Below, piece by piece: positions 5,293-11,030 of a DNA stretch of 11,030 nucleotides. Source of the DNA: Gemmatimonadaceae bacterium. Lineage in GTDB: Bacteria; Gemmatimonadota; Gemmatimonadetes; Gemmatimonadales; Gemmatimonadaceae. Position 1 is the first letter of the stretch, and the number at the start of each line of letters is the position of its first letter. The notes under the pieces are model-generated. The model was not told the origin of the DNA, made no database searches, and saw only the letters and a program-made list of their open reading frames with translations. Both the position numbers and the translations under genes were made by a program. The stretch lies in contig JANXUN010000286.1 of the NCBI GenBank assembly GCA_025356185.1, positions 1 through 11,030 on the forward strand. The letters are read 5' to 3'.

Positions 5293-6861
5293 TCACCTCT
5301 TTCCGCCCTTCGTTGCAGCGGTGTCGCCTCTCAGCTTTTCGCGCTTCGACTTCTCCACCTTTGAAACCTCCGTCTTCGCACTCGTCGGCTCGGAAGTCTC
5401 CCGACGCGGATTGCCCTGCTTTGATTTGCCAAGCGGGATTTCCTTATTAATCGACAGCCCGAGCGCCCCTTCACCCTCAGCGCGCACCACTAGGAACTGT
5501 GGGTCTACAGTCACATCGAGCAGGCGGCTGGCTCCCAGGTGACCCGACAGCAGCACGCCGTCGGTGAGTTTTCGGTTGATGGCGCCATCCACCTTGCTTC
5601 GCGTTTCATTCAGCATGGTGTCGAGCGGAATGCGGGCACGCTTGCGCAATTCGGCCACCAAATCGGCCTTTTTGAGCCATGCCAGTCCGCGAACCAAGGT
5701 GTTGGCGGTGGCGACATCAAAGTCGAGGTCGGGCACGGTCAGCATTCGCGAGACGGTATCCAGCTTTGGGGTCCCAACAAAGAACGCTTCGCCGGTGATG
5801 GCACCTTCGATCCCAACTCCCAACGCGATACGACCATCGCCCAGTGGATAGAGCCGAGCGGAGGTGACGCGGACAGCGCGTCCGTATCGACTGATGCCAC
5901 GACCCACGAGTGCTGATGACACCACCGCGCTCGCGTCGTGATAGTCCAAGTATCCCTCTAATACCATGTGCGCCTTCGGCGTCGCGACCGACGCGCGCGA
6001 CTCGACGGGAAAGATCGACGGCAAGCGCAATGGCAGTCGTGGCGGGCGCGGGCCCGTCACCATGCGCGGATGTGCAAATAACCGAATCACTGCGACCAGC
6101 GCCGTGTCATCCATGCGCAGCCCACCTAACTGCACCTGCTCGGGGCCAATCAAAAACCACAGACTGTCGCGGATGCGAATGCTTTCATTGAGCTGGTTGT
6201 ACCATCCTTCAATCGACGTCCGCACATCGAATTCGACGATACGTTGATCAAGCTCCGGGAGGATGTGTTCGAGCTGCGGGCGCAACGCGTCGATTACGCG
6301 ATTCGTGACGTCGATGTTAAACATTGTAACGCGGCACTGGTCGCGCTTTTCAGCGCTTACGGGCTCTATCGATTCAACGCGCGTGTGCGCGCGCACATGC
6401 CACTGTGGCATCAGCGTGACATCGGACACCAGCACTAAGCGTAGCCGCGGTGTCGCCTCATCGGTTCCGCACGAGGCGCGCACAAATGGACCAATCATCG
6501 GTTGATACCATCCGAACCCCAGATACGAGATTACAGTCGTGAGCGTGACGCGCGACCCATTAAATGCCACGGTAAACGGCGTGCGCGTGGCTGCAAACGC
6601 AAACGACTGTCGCGTGTTTGTCGGCACAACAATGCGCTGTGCGGTGTCCCCAAATTTGCGCGGCACCGACAATTCGAGCGCACGAATGGCCGGCGCACGT
6701 GCGAATGCAATCGGCGCATCGACGATCGACGCTTCGGTAGCTGGCCGATTGCTCGCGCGCTGCACGGCCGTCGCTCTTACCTGTGCCAGCGGCGCCGCCG
6801 GCGCGATCGTTCCAGACTCGCACGCGGCGAGCAGCACCAGCCCAATTATCCATGTACGCAT
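5293..6861 (-). CDS. DUF4403-family lipoprotein
   Basis: The start is set at ATG 6861 because it gives a compact lipoprotein signal, MRTWIIGLVLLAAC, with the lipid-carrying cysteine at residue 14. An upstream in-frame start at 6963 would add 34 non-signal residues and run into mtgA. The mature protein (522 residues in total) shows the DUF4403 pattern, strongest in the C-terminal half: SARLYPLGDGRIALGVGIEG, FFVGTPKLD, VPDLDFDVATANTLVRGLAWL, then RARIPLDTML. The residue after the lipid cysteine is Glu, not Asp, so by the Lol rule the outer membrane is the likely destination. Family function is unknown; the repeated beta-rich pattern hints at a hydrophobic-ligand binder, which is inference. The last ~47 residues are a lysine- and arginine-rich tail (KSKQGNPRRE to the end), probably disordered. 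It lies 52 bases after mtgA. Confidence 0.9.
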   Translation of the reverse strand: MRTWIIGLVLLAACESGTIAPAAPLAQVRATAVQRASNRPATEASIVDAPIAFARAPAIRALELSVPRKFGDTAQRIVVPTNTRQSFAFAATRTPFTVAFNGSRVTLTTVISYLGFGWYQPMIGPFVRASCGTDEATPRLRLVLVSDVTLMPQWHVRAHTRVESIEPVSAEKRDQCRVTMFNIDVTNRVIDALRPQLEHILPELDQRIVEFDVRTSIEGWYNQLNESIRIRDSLWFLIGPEQVQLGGLRMDDTALVAVIRLFAHPRMVTGPRPPRLPLRLPSIFPVESRASVATPKAHMVLEGYLDYHDASAVVSSALVGRGISRYGRAVRVTSARLYPLGDGRIALGVGIEGAITGEAFFVGTPKLDTVSRMLTVPDLDFDVATANTLVRGLAWLKKADLVAELRKRARIPLDTMLNETRSKVDGAINRKLTDGVLLSGHLGASRLLDVTVDPQFLVVRAEGEGALGLSINKEIPLGKSKQGNPRRETSEPTSAKTEVSKVEKSKREKLRGDTAATKGGKR

Positions 6862-6867
6862 GCGTGC

Positions 6868-6873
6868 ACGATA
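6868..6873 (-). promoter_or_regulatory. Possible -10 element of the DUF4403 gene
   Basis: TATCGT on the minus strand ends six bases before ATG 6861, the spacing expected for a leaderless transcript. No Shine-Dalgarno is present and no convincing -35 is seen. It would be an internal promoter in the envelope cluster. Confidence 0.35.
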
Positions 6874-6913
6874 CTCACACGCGCCACTCGCCAGTATTGT
6901 CCGCAAGTATCCT

Positions 6914-7645
6914 CTACTTGGCCGCAGGGGCTGTTTGGGGGGCGGGAGACTGCATACGAGCAAGAATTGTTACAGCGCGGGCTCCGGCGATCGATCCAGA
7001 AACGGTCCATTTGCGTGGCGACGGCAAGATGGCCGCCAATCGTGCGGCTTCTTCACGGGTCAATGAAAACGCACTCTTGTGATAGTGGAATCGCGCGGCG
7101 GCTTCTGCGCCGTATACGCCAGTGCCCCATTCGGCCAAGTTGAGGTAGAGATCGAGGATACGTTCCTTCGACAAAATAAGTTCGAGCCACAGCGTGAGAT
7201 ACAGCTCCAACCCTTTGCGAATAAACGAACGGCCGTTCCACAAAAAAATATTCTTGGCGACCTGCTGCGTGAGCGTCGATGCGCCGCGCAACTTTCCGCC
7301 CTGTTTTTGTCGCTCAAGCGCGTTGTTGATCTCGACCATGTCGATTCCGTGGTGCAAATAGAATCGATCGTCTTCTGAGGCGAGTACCGCGCGGCGAAGG
7401 TTCGGTGAGAATCCCGCGCGAGTCACCACGGTGTGCTGCGGCCAGACGGGTTTGACGCCGTGAATCAGGCGATCCGCAGTTTGCTGCAACATGATCGACG
7501 TCATTGGTGGATCGATGACCGTGAGCATGAGCACCATCGGCGCCGGCGCGAGCAGCGCGACGACGAGTGCGATCGACGCGCGTTTGAACAATCGACGCCC
7601 ACGTGTGCGCGACGCCGACGAGGATGCCTTTTTCGCGGCGCTCAC
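6914..7645 (-). CDS. mtgA: Monofunctional peptidoglycan glycosyltransferase MtgA (GT51)
   Basis: MtgA polymerises lipid II into glycan strands on the outer face of the inner membrane, without a transpeptidase domain. The 243-residue length is normal. A basic N-terminus and one membrane anchor (about 24-44) precede the GT51 domain. Family motifs appear in order: SEDDRFYLHHG (90-100; catalytic Glu91), GASTLTQQVAKNIFL (121-135), FIRKGLELYL (141-150; Glu147 matches the second catalytic Glu) and SKERILDLYLNLAEWGTGVYG (159-179). The commoner ILE of the last motif reads ILD here. Translation starts at a GTG (7645) that shares GTGA with the stop of the upstream acyltransferase gene, so the two are probably translationally coupled. 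The C-terminus ends in a short proline/alanine tail. Confidence 0.96.
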   Translation of the reverse strand: MSAAKKASSSASRTRGRRLFKRASIALVVALLAPAPMVLMLTVIDPPMTSIMLQQTADRLIHGVKPVWPQHTVVTRAGFSPNLRRAVLASEDDRFYLHHGIDMVEINNALERQKQGGKLRGASTLTQQVAKNIFLWNGRSFIRKGLELYLTLWLELILSKERILDLYLNLAEWGTGVYGAEAAARFHYHKSAFSLTREEAARLAAILPSPRKWTVSGSIAGARAVTILARMQSPAPQTAPAAK

Positions 7646-8601
7646 GGCTCGCGCAAATGCGCGGGCGTGTCAGGTGGCTGTCGTCGCCAGCGTCGATGCT
7701 GCCAAAAATATTGTGCAGGATACAGGCGGATGTACCGCTCGAGCATCTCGGTGTACGCGAGTACGATGCGATCAATGTCCGCTTCGCGATCTCCGCTGCG
7801 CGCAATGGGAACCGGCTCGATGAGCACCGCATACTTGCCACTGGGCTCGCGCACGATTGCCACAAACAGTACCGGCACGTCAAAGCGCAACGCAAAGACG
7901 GCCGGCCCGCGCGGTGTCTTCGCGGGTCGTCCAAAGAATGGCACGAACGTGCTGGCAAGTCCGAGTGCATCATGATCACTGACAAACGCGACGCACAGAT
8001 TGTCGCGCAGGGCGCGCGGCGTGCGTCGCACGGCGTCTTTGTCGTGAATGACTTCCATGCCGATCTTGCGTCGCGTACGTCCGGCGTAGGCTTCGAAAAT
8101 GGGATTGCCCATGCCACGCGCAACGACGGCAATGGGCACGTCGCGCGCGGCAAAGTATGCGCCGCCGAATTCCCAGTTGCCCAAATGTCCGGTAACAAGA
8201 ATCGCGCCCCTGCCGGCGGCGCGTGCGGCTTCAACGTGTTCCCATCCCTCGACGCGCTCCACGCGCGCAATAATGTCTGCCGCCGTGGCGCCAGGCAGCA
8301 CGGCGGTTTCGATGGACGTACGGCCTAGACTGTCGTACGAACGCAACGCAGTGTCGAGCACCTGCGCGGTGGACAGTGCAGGGAATGCCGCCGCGATCTG
8401 TCGTTCGACGACGCCTCGCCGAATGCCAAATGGTTTGTAGGCTAAGCGCGCAAGGCGCCCACCCACCCAGCTCGCGCCGCGCCATCCGAGCAGCCGAAGC
8501 CCGGCGACCGCGATGCGCGTGACGGCGTACTCCACGCGGTGCGACAGCGTCGCGACGCGTGGTGGTTCGGCAGCCGGTGTGGGAACGACGGGCGCATTCA
8601 T
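7642..8601 (-). CDS. HtrB/LpxL-family lysophospholipid or lipid A acyltransferase
   Basis: This 319-residue enzyme belongs to the LpxL/LpxM/HtrB acyltransferase family, which transfers fatty acyl chains from acyl-ACP onto lipid A precursors or related lipids at the inner membrane. The catalytic HX4E motif is HLGNWE (His139, Glu144), preceded by GRGAILVTG. FVSDHDALG and FFGRPAKTPRGPAVFAL form the usual middle block, and QYFWQHRRW the C-terminal signature. A hydrophobic stretch near 27-40 may associate with the membrane. The substrate cannot be told from sequence; relatives in several phyla act on ornithine lipids or mannosides. It appears to lead an envelope-gene cluster with mtgA (4-base overlap), and its 5' end faces the divergent CDF gene. 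TATCTT lies nine bases before ATG 8601 and could be a -10 element. Confidence 0.93.
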   Translation of the reverse strand: MNAPVVPTPAAEPPRVATLSHRVEYAVTRIAVAGLRLLGWRGASWVGGRLARLAYKPFGIRRGVVERQIAAAFPALSTAQVLDTALRSYDSLGRTSIETAVLPGATAADIIARVERVEGWEHVEAARAAGRGAILVTGHLGNWEFGGAYFAARDVPIAVVARGMGNPIFEAYAGRTRRKIGMEVIHDKDAVRRTPRALRDNLCVAFVSDHDALGLASTFVPFFGRPAKTPRGPAVFALRFDVPVLFVAIVREPSGKYAVLIEPVPIARSGDREADIDRIVLAYTEMLERYIRLYPAQYFWQHRRWRRQPPDTPAHLREP

Positions 8602-8670
8602 GGTATGCGCAAGATAACCGAGGATGCGAAGGGGGACGCGCGTCGGGTCTGCCGGTATCTATGTTTCGCG
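8602..8670. promoter_or_regulatory. Divergent promoter region between the envelope and metal/polyphosphate units
   Basis: This 69-base gap separates the two divergently read clusters and must hold or border both promoters. On the plus strand TATGTT (8660-8665) ends five bases before the CDF start. On the minus strand TATCTT (8611-8616) ends nine bases before the acyltransferase start. No clear -35 elements, operator dyad or riboswitch-like structure is seen. Confidence 0.45.
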
Positions 8671-9579
8671 ATGCCTTCTCGCACCCCCGCATCGTCGCCT
8701 GGCGCGAAAGACACTCAGCGTCTCGCACAGATTGGCTTGGTCGTCAACGCGCTCCTCACGGTGCTCAAGTTGGTGGCGGGCATTCTTGGAAATGCGTACG
8801 CGCTCGTCGCGGACGCGATTGAAAGCGGCACCGACATGTTCGGCTCGTTGGTGGTGTGGAGCGGTTTACGTATTGCGAGTCGCGATCCCGACGATCGTTA
8901 TCCGTTTGGGTATGGGCGCGCCGAGCCGATTGCTGCGGCGACTGTCGGTGCGATCATGTTGGGCGCGGCGATTGCGATTGCGATTGCGGCGGTGCGCGAG
9001 ATTCGCATTCCGCATCATGCGCCTGCGCCATTTACGCTGGCGGTGCTCGCGGTGGTGATTGTGGTGAAAGAAGTCCTCGCGAAACGCGTGCTCAAGGCGA
9101 GTGTGGAGAGTGGCAGTGTGGTGGTGCACGCGGACGCGTGGCATCATCGTGCCGATGCGATTACGTCGGGCGCGGCATTTATTGGAATTTCGATTGCGCT
9201 GATCGGGGGGCCGGGGTGGGAGCCAGCCGATGATTGGGCCGCCCTCGTGGCCGCCTGCATTATTTGCATTAACGGCGGACTATTGTTACGAACCGCGGCG
9301 CGCGATCTCATGGACCGGGCGCCCGCGTCACCGTTACTTGATGCGGTGAGTGAGGCCGCGCGGGGAACAAGCGGTGTGTTGGCCATCGAAAAGCTCAAGA
9401 TCCGCAAGAGTGGGACACAGCACTACGTCGATTTACATGTGCAAGCCGATCCGATGCTGTCGCTGCAGGACGCGCACGTGCTGTCGGGGCGGGTCAAGAG
9501 CGCCATTCGCGCGCGAGTGCCGTCGGCGGTTGGCGTGCTGATTCACATGGAACCGTTTGAACCGGAACCGAAACGATGA
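8671..9579 (+). CDS. Cation diffusion facilitator (CDF) metal transporter
   Basis: CDF proteins export divalent metals such as zinc, iron or manganese from the cytoplasm in exchange for protons. ATG 8671 is chosen (302 residues) because translation from earlier in-frame starts adds 44 poorly conserved residues overlapping the divergent gene. The membrane domain runs from about 18 to 208, with GNAYALVADAIESGTDMFGS in helix 2 and HADAWHHRADAITS in helix 5. The binding-site residues by alignment are Glu51, Asp55, His158 and Asp162. Glu at the first position is usual in the subgroup reading ADxIES, next to DRYPFGYGRAEP (75-86). The cytoplasmic ferredoxin-like domain (about 215-292) contains HYVDLHVQAD. 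The transported metal cannot be deduced. The stop overlaps the PPK2 start (ATGA), so the two are one transcription unit. Confidence 0.95.
   Translation: MPSRTPASSPGAKDTQRLAQIGLVVNALLTVLKLVAGILGNAYALVADAIESGTDMFGSLVVWSGLRIASRDPDDRYPFGYGRAEPIAAATVGAIMLGAAIAIAIAAVREIRIPHHAPAPFTLAVLAVVIVVKEVLAKRVLKASVESGSVVVHADAWHHRADAITSGAAFIGISIALIGGPGWEPADDWAALVAACIICINGGLLLRTAARDLMDRAPASPLLDAVSEAARGTSGVLAIEKLKIRKSGTQHYVDLHVQADPMLSLQDAHVLSGRVKSAIRARVPSAVGVLIHMEPFEPEPKR
8970..8987 (+). repeat. Three perfect tandem copies of GATTGC in the CDF gene
   Basis: The hexamer encodes the alternating Ala-Ile run in transmembrane helix 3 (AAIAIAIAAV). Copy-number change would add or remove two residues without a frameshift. 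Confidence 0.7.
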
Positions 9580-10529
9580 GTGACGATAATCGGGACGAAC
9601 CCTTGCACGACGAGTCGTCGCACGAGAAGCCTTCTCACGACGAGGGCGCTGCACATGAACGCGGCACGCATACGCGCGTCAAGGCGAGCGGAAAGCGCGT
9701 AGTGCTCGATGGTGATCTGAAGTCGTTGCGATTGCACGCTGTGCATGCCGACGACAAGATCAAGCTCGGCACGAAGGCGGCACGCGTTGAGCATGCGCCA
9801 CCACACGCTGAGATCGAAGAGGCCACACAACGGCTGCTGCAGCGATTGATGTCGTTGCAGGACGCGTTTCACGCGGATGGGCGTCACGCGTTGCTGCTGG
9901 TGTTGCAAGGGCGTGATGCGTCGGGCAAAGATGGCGTGGTCAAGTCGGTGAGCGGCGCATTCAATCCATCAGGCGTGCGTGTCGAGTCGTTTGGTGCGCC
10001 GACGGCGCTCGAACTCAAGCACGATTATCTGTGGCGCGTGCATCAGGTGGTGCCGTCGCGTGGCATGATCGGCGTGTTTAATCGCTCTCACTACGAAGAC
10101 GTGCTGGTGGTGCGCGTACGCGAACTGGCGCCCGAAGACACGTGGCGTGCGCGATACAAACAGATCAACGCGTTTGAGCGCATGCTGTCCGACAACGGTG
10201 TCATCATTCGCAAATGCATGCTGCACGTGTCGCGCGATGAACAGCGCGAGCGGTTGCTTGCGCGCTTGGACGATCCGCGAAAAAACTGGAAATTTCGCGA
10301 GGGCGACCTCGAAGATCGCGCGCGATGGGACGCGTACACGTCGGCCTATACAGAAGCGTTGTCAACGTGCAGCACGAAGTGGGCGCCGTGGTACGTCGTG
10401 CCGTCCGACGATAAGGCCGTCCGCAATTTCCTGATCGCACGTATGCTGGTCGAGACGCTCGAGGAGCTGTCGCCGGTGTATCCGCCGATCGATCCGGCAG
10501 TCCGTGAGGCGTCAAAGGATTTCGCGTAA
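9576..10529 (+). CDS. ppk2: PPK2-family polyphosphate:nucleotide phosphotransferase, class III type, with a His-rich N-terminus
   Basis: PPK2 enzymes move phosphate between polyphosphate and nucleotides. The sequence resembles the class III group, which can phosphorylate both AMP and ADP using polyphosphate. Walker A is GRDASGKDG (112-120, Lys118), Walker B is NRSHYEDV (169-176) and the lid block is DPRKNWKF (233-240). The core runs from about 43 to 305, close to the usual size. The first ~33 residues are an unusual acidic, histidine-rich tail with His at 11, 16, 21, 27 and 32. ATG 9576 overlaps the CDF stop, and only a weak GGAA lies upstream, so translation is probably coupled to the metal transporter. 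The pairing suggests a link between metal export and polyphosphate turnover, which is inference. The nucleotide preferred by this enzyme cannot be read from sequence. Confidence 0.94.
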   Translation: MSDDNRDEPLHDESSHEKPSHDEGAAHERGTHTRVKASGKRVVLDGDLKSLRLHAVHADDKIKLGTKAARVEHAPPHAEIEEATQRLLQRLMSLQDAFHADGRHALLLVLQGRDASGKDGVVKSVSGAFNPSGVRVESFGAPTALELKHDYLWRVHQVVPSRGMIGVFNRSHYEDVLVVRVRELAPEDTWRARYKQINAFERMLSDNGVIIRKCMLHVSRDEQRERLLARLDDPRKNWKFREGDLEDRARWDAYTSAYTEALSTCSTKWAPWYVVPSDDKAVRNFLIARMLVETLEELSPVYPPIDPAVREASKDFA

Positions 10530-10550
10530 GCCGGCGATGGAATGGTGCGA

Positions 10551-10578
10551 GGGCAGGGGTGGTCGGGGTGGGTGAGGG
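10551..10578 (+). other. G-quadruplex-type motif downstream of ppk2
   Basis: Five runs of three or four G (10551-53, 10556-59, 10565-68, 10570-72, 10576-78) are separated by loops of 2, 5, 1 and 3 bases. This satisfies the usual four-run G4 rule with one spare run. It lies on the coding strand 22 bases after the ppk2 stop and 48 bases before the tRNA. No other terminator is seen after ppk2. Confidence 0.7.
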
Positions 10579-10626
10579 CGTTTATGTTCACCGTTCTGTC
10601 CGATCCACGGGGTATTGTGGTCAGGA

Positions 10627-10700
10627 CGGGACGTGGCGCAGCCCGGTAGCGCACCTGCTTGGGGTGCAGGGGGTCGCGGGTTCAAATCCCGCCGTCCCGA
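10627..10700 (+). tRNA. tRNA-Pro, anticodon GGG
   Basis: A full cloverleaf can be drawn. The acceptor stem CGGGACG pairs with CGTCCCG, the D arm is GCGC...GCGC, the anticodon stem CCTGC pairs with GCAGG around loop TTGGGGT with anticodon GGG at 10661-10663, the variable loop is short, and the T arm GCGGG pairs with CCCGC around TTCAAAT. The discriminator base is A at 10700. CCA is not encoded, so it must be added after transcription. The match to bacterial proline tRNA is close, including the TGGCGCAG and GGTAGCGCA blocks. Confidence 0.96.
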
Positions 10701-10718
10701 TTGTCGTACGATGCCGAA

Positions 10719-11030
10719 TCACTGGTCAAAAACGCCCGACTTTTCAAAGTCGGGCGTTTTTTTTGCCATGCGGATTGAGAACATGTCTGCATTATGACAC
10801 AAAAGCAGCGAAATCGTGATAGTCTCATTGGGTTGGACACTACGCTCTTGTACGTGCACCGTTGTATTAGCCGTATCTTGAAATGGATTAACAATGGTAC
10901 TATCACAAATAATATCATCGGACGGAATGACAATAACTTTTTCACAAACGTCCAGCATATATCGAATATAGTCGATGGCAAGAACTGTTGATGACAACGG
11001 ACCAACGTTAAAAATCGGATCGGAATGATA
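10719..11030 (-). CDS. Possible partial hypothetical protein in AT-rich DNA, open at the right edge
   Basis: One minus-strand frame is open from the right edge to a stop at 10719, about 103 codons. The part before the terminator (LAIDYIRYMLDVCEKVIVIP, later DDIICDSTIVNP, then ETITISLLLCHNAD) has a plausible mix of hydrophobic and polar residues. I recognise no family. Two things count against it. The last ~16 codons run through the terminator hairpin, and the base composition differs strongly from all other genes here. It could be the 3' end of a recently acquired gene, a decayed gene or chance. Bases 10765-11030 show nothing else I can identify. Confidence 0.3.
   Translation of the reverse strand, partial: YHSDPIFNVGPLSSTVLAIDYIRYMLDVCEKVIVIPSDDIICDSTIVNPFQDTANTTVHVQERSVQPNETITISLLLCHNADMFSIRMAKKTPDFEKSGVFDQ
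10731..10764 (+). terminator. Strong intrinsic terminator after tRNA-Pro
   Basis: A 12-pair stem (10731-10742 with 10747-10758) has a four-base loop and is followed by an eight-base T run (10757-10764). Read from the minus strand the same stem is followed by five T, so it could also stop leftward transcription. Confidence 0.93.

Noticed and set aside
6862..6963. Longer DUF4403 protein starting at 6963
   Set aside because: It would overlap mtgA and place 34 residues before a well-formed lipoprotein signal; ATG 6861 gives the lipobox LAAC at residue 14.
7314..8270. 318-codon minus-strand frame overlapping mtgA and the acyltransferase gene
   Set aside because: It is the alternative frame of two securely identified genes, with Arg/Ser/Ala-rich composition and no recognisable motif.
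9205..9220. G-rich stretch in the CDF gene as a G-quadruplex
   Set aside because: There are only three separable G runs, and the stretch is explained by Gly-Gly-Pro-Gly-Trp codons.

Overview
The window looks like chromosomal DNA of a GC-rich, diderm (Gram-negative envelope) bacterium, plausibly a Gemmatimonadota-type lineage. That placement is inference from gene content: a BlaI/M56 pair carrying TonB-plug-like modules, a DUF4403 lipoprotein, an HtrB/LpxL-type acyltransferase and a class III PPK2. No phylogenetic marker gene is complete here. Codon use is uniformly GC-rich from base 1 to about 10,760. The last ~265 bases are clearly AT-richer.

Layout. Bases 1-8601 are read entirely from the minus strand. 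From the right they hold: an envelope cluster of lauroyl-type acyltransferase, monofunctional transglycosylase MtgA, DUF4403 lipoprotein and a secreted TIM-barrel-like protein (8601 down to 4111); a small four-helix-bundle (S23/IVP-family) gene (3904-3536); a BlaI-type repressor with its M56 (BlaR1-like) membrane protease (3311-1381); and the first ~412 codons of ilvD (1238 to the left edge). At 8602-8670 the orientation flips. A cation diffusion facilitator and a PPK2 polyphosphate:nucleotide phosphotransferase are then read rightward (8671-10529), followed by a G-quadruplex-type motif, tRNA-Pro(GGG), a strong hairpin terminator and an AT-rich end holding a possible leftward partial ORF.

How the genes work together. 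The acyltransferase, MtgA, the lipoprotein and the secreted protein all act on or in the cell envelope. Acyltransferase and mtgA overlap by GTGA. BlaI and M56 overlap by ATGA behind a good GGAGG ribosome-binding site. Their promoter has a perfect TTGACA -35 and a -10 overlapped by a 7-6-7 inverted repeat, so autorepression relieved by proteolysis is likely. The CDF transporter and PPK2 also overlap by ATGA, and the PPK2 begins with a histidine-rich tail, hinting at a metal/polyphosphate link.

The most unusual structure is a family of three long imperfect palindromes (about 95-125 nt; 1276-1369, 3419-3542, 3977-4093). Each sits just after the stop codon of a minus-strand gene, and two bracket the IVP-family gene exactly. 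A second pattern is a TANNNT hexamer 5-6 nt before the start codon of four genes that lack a usable Shine-Dalgarno, suggesting leaderless transcripts.
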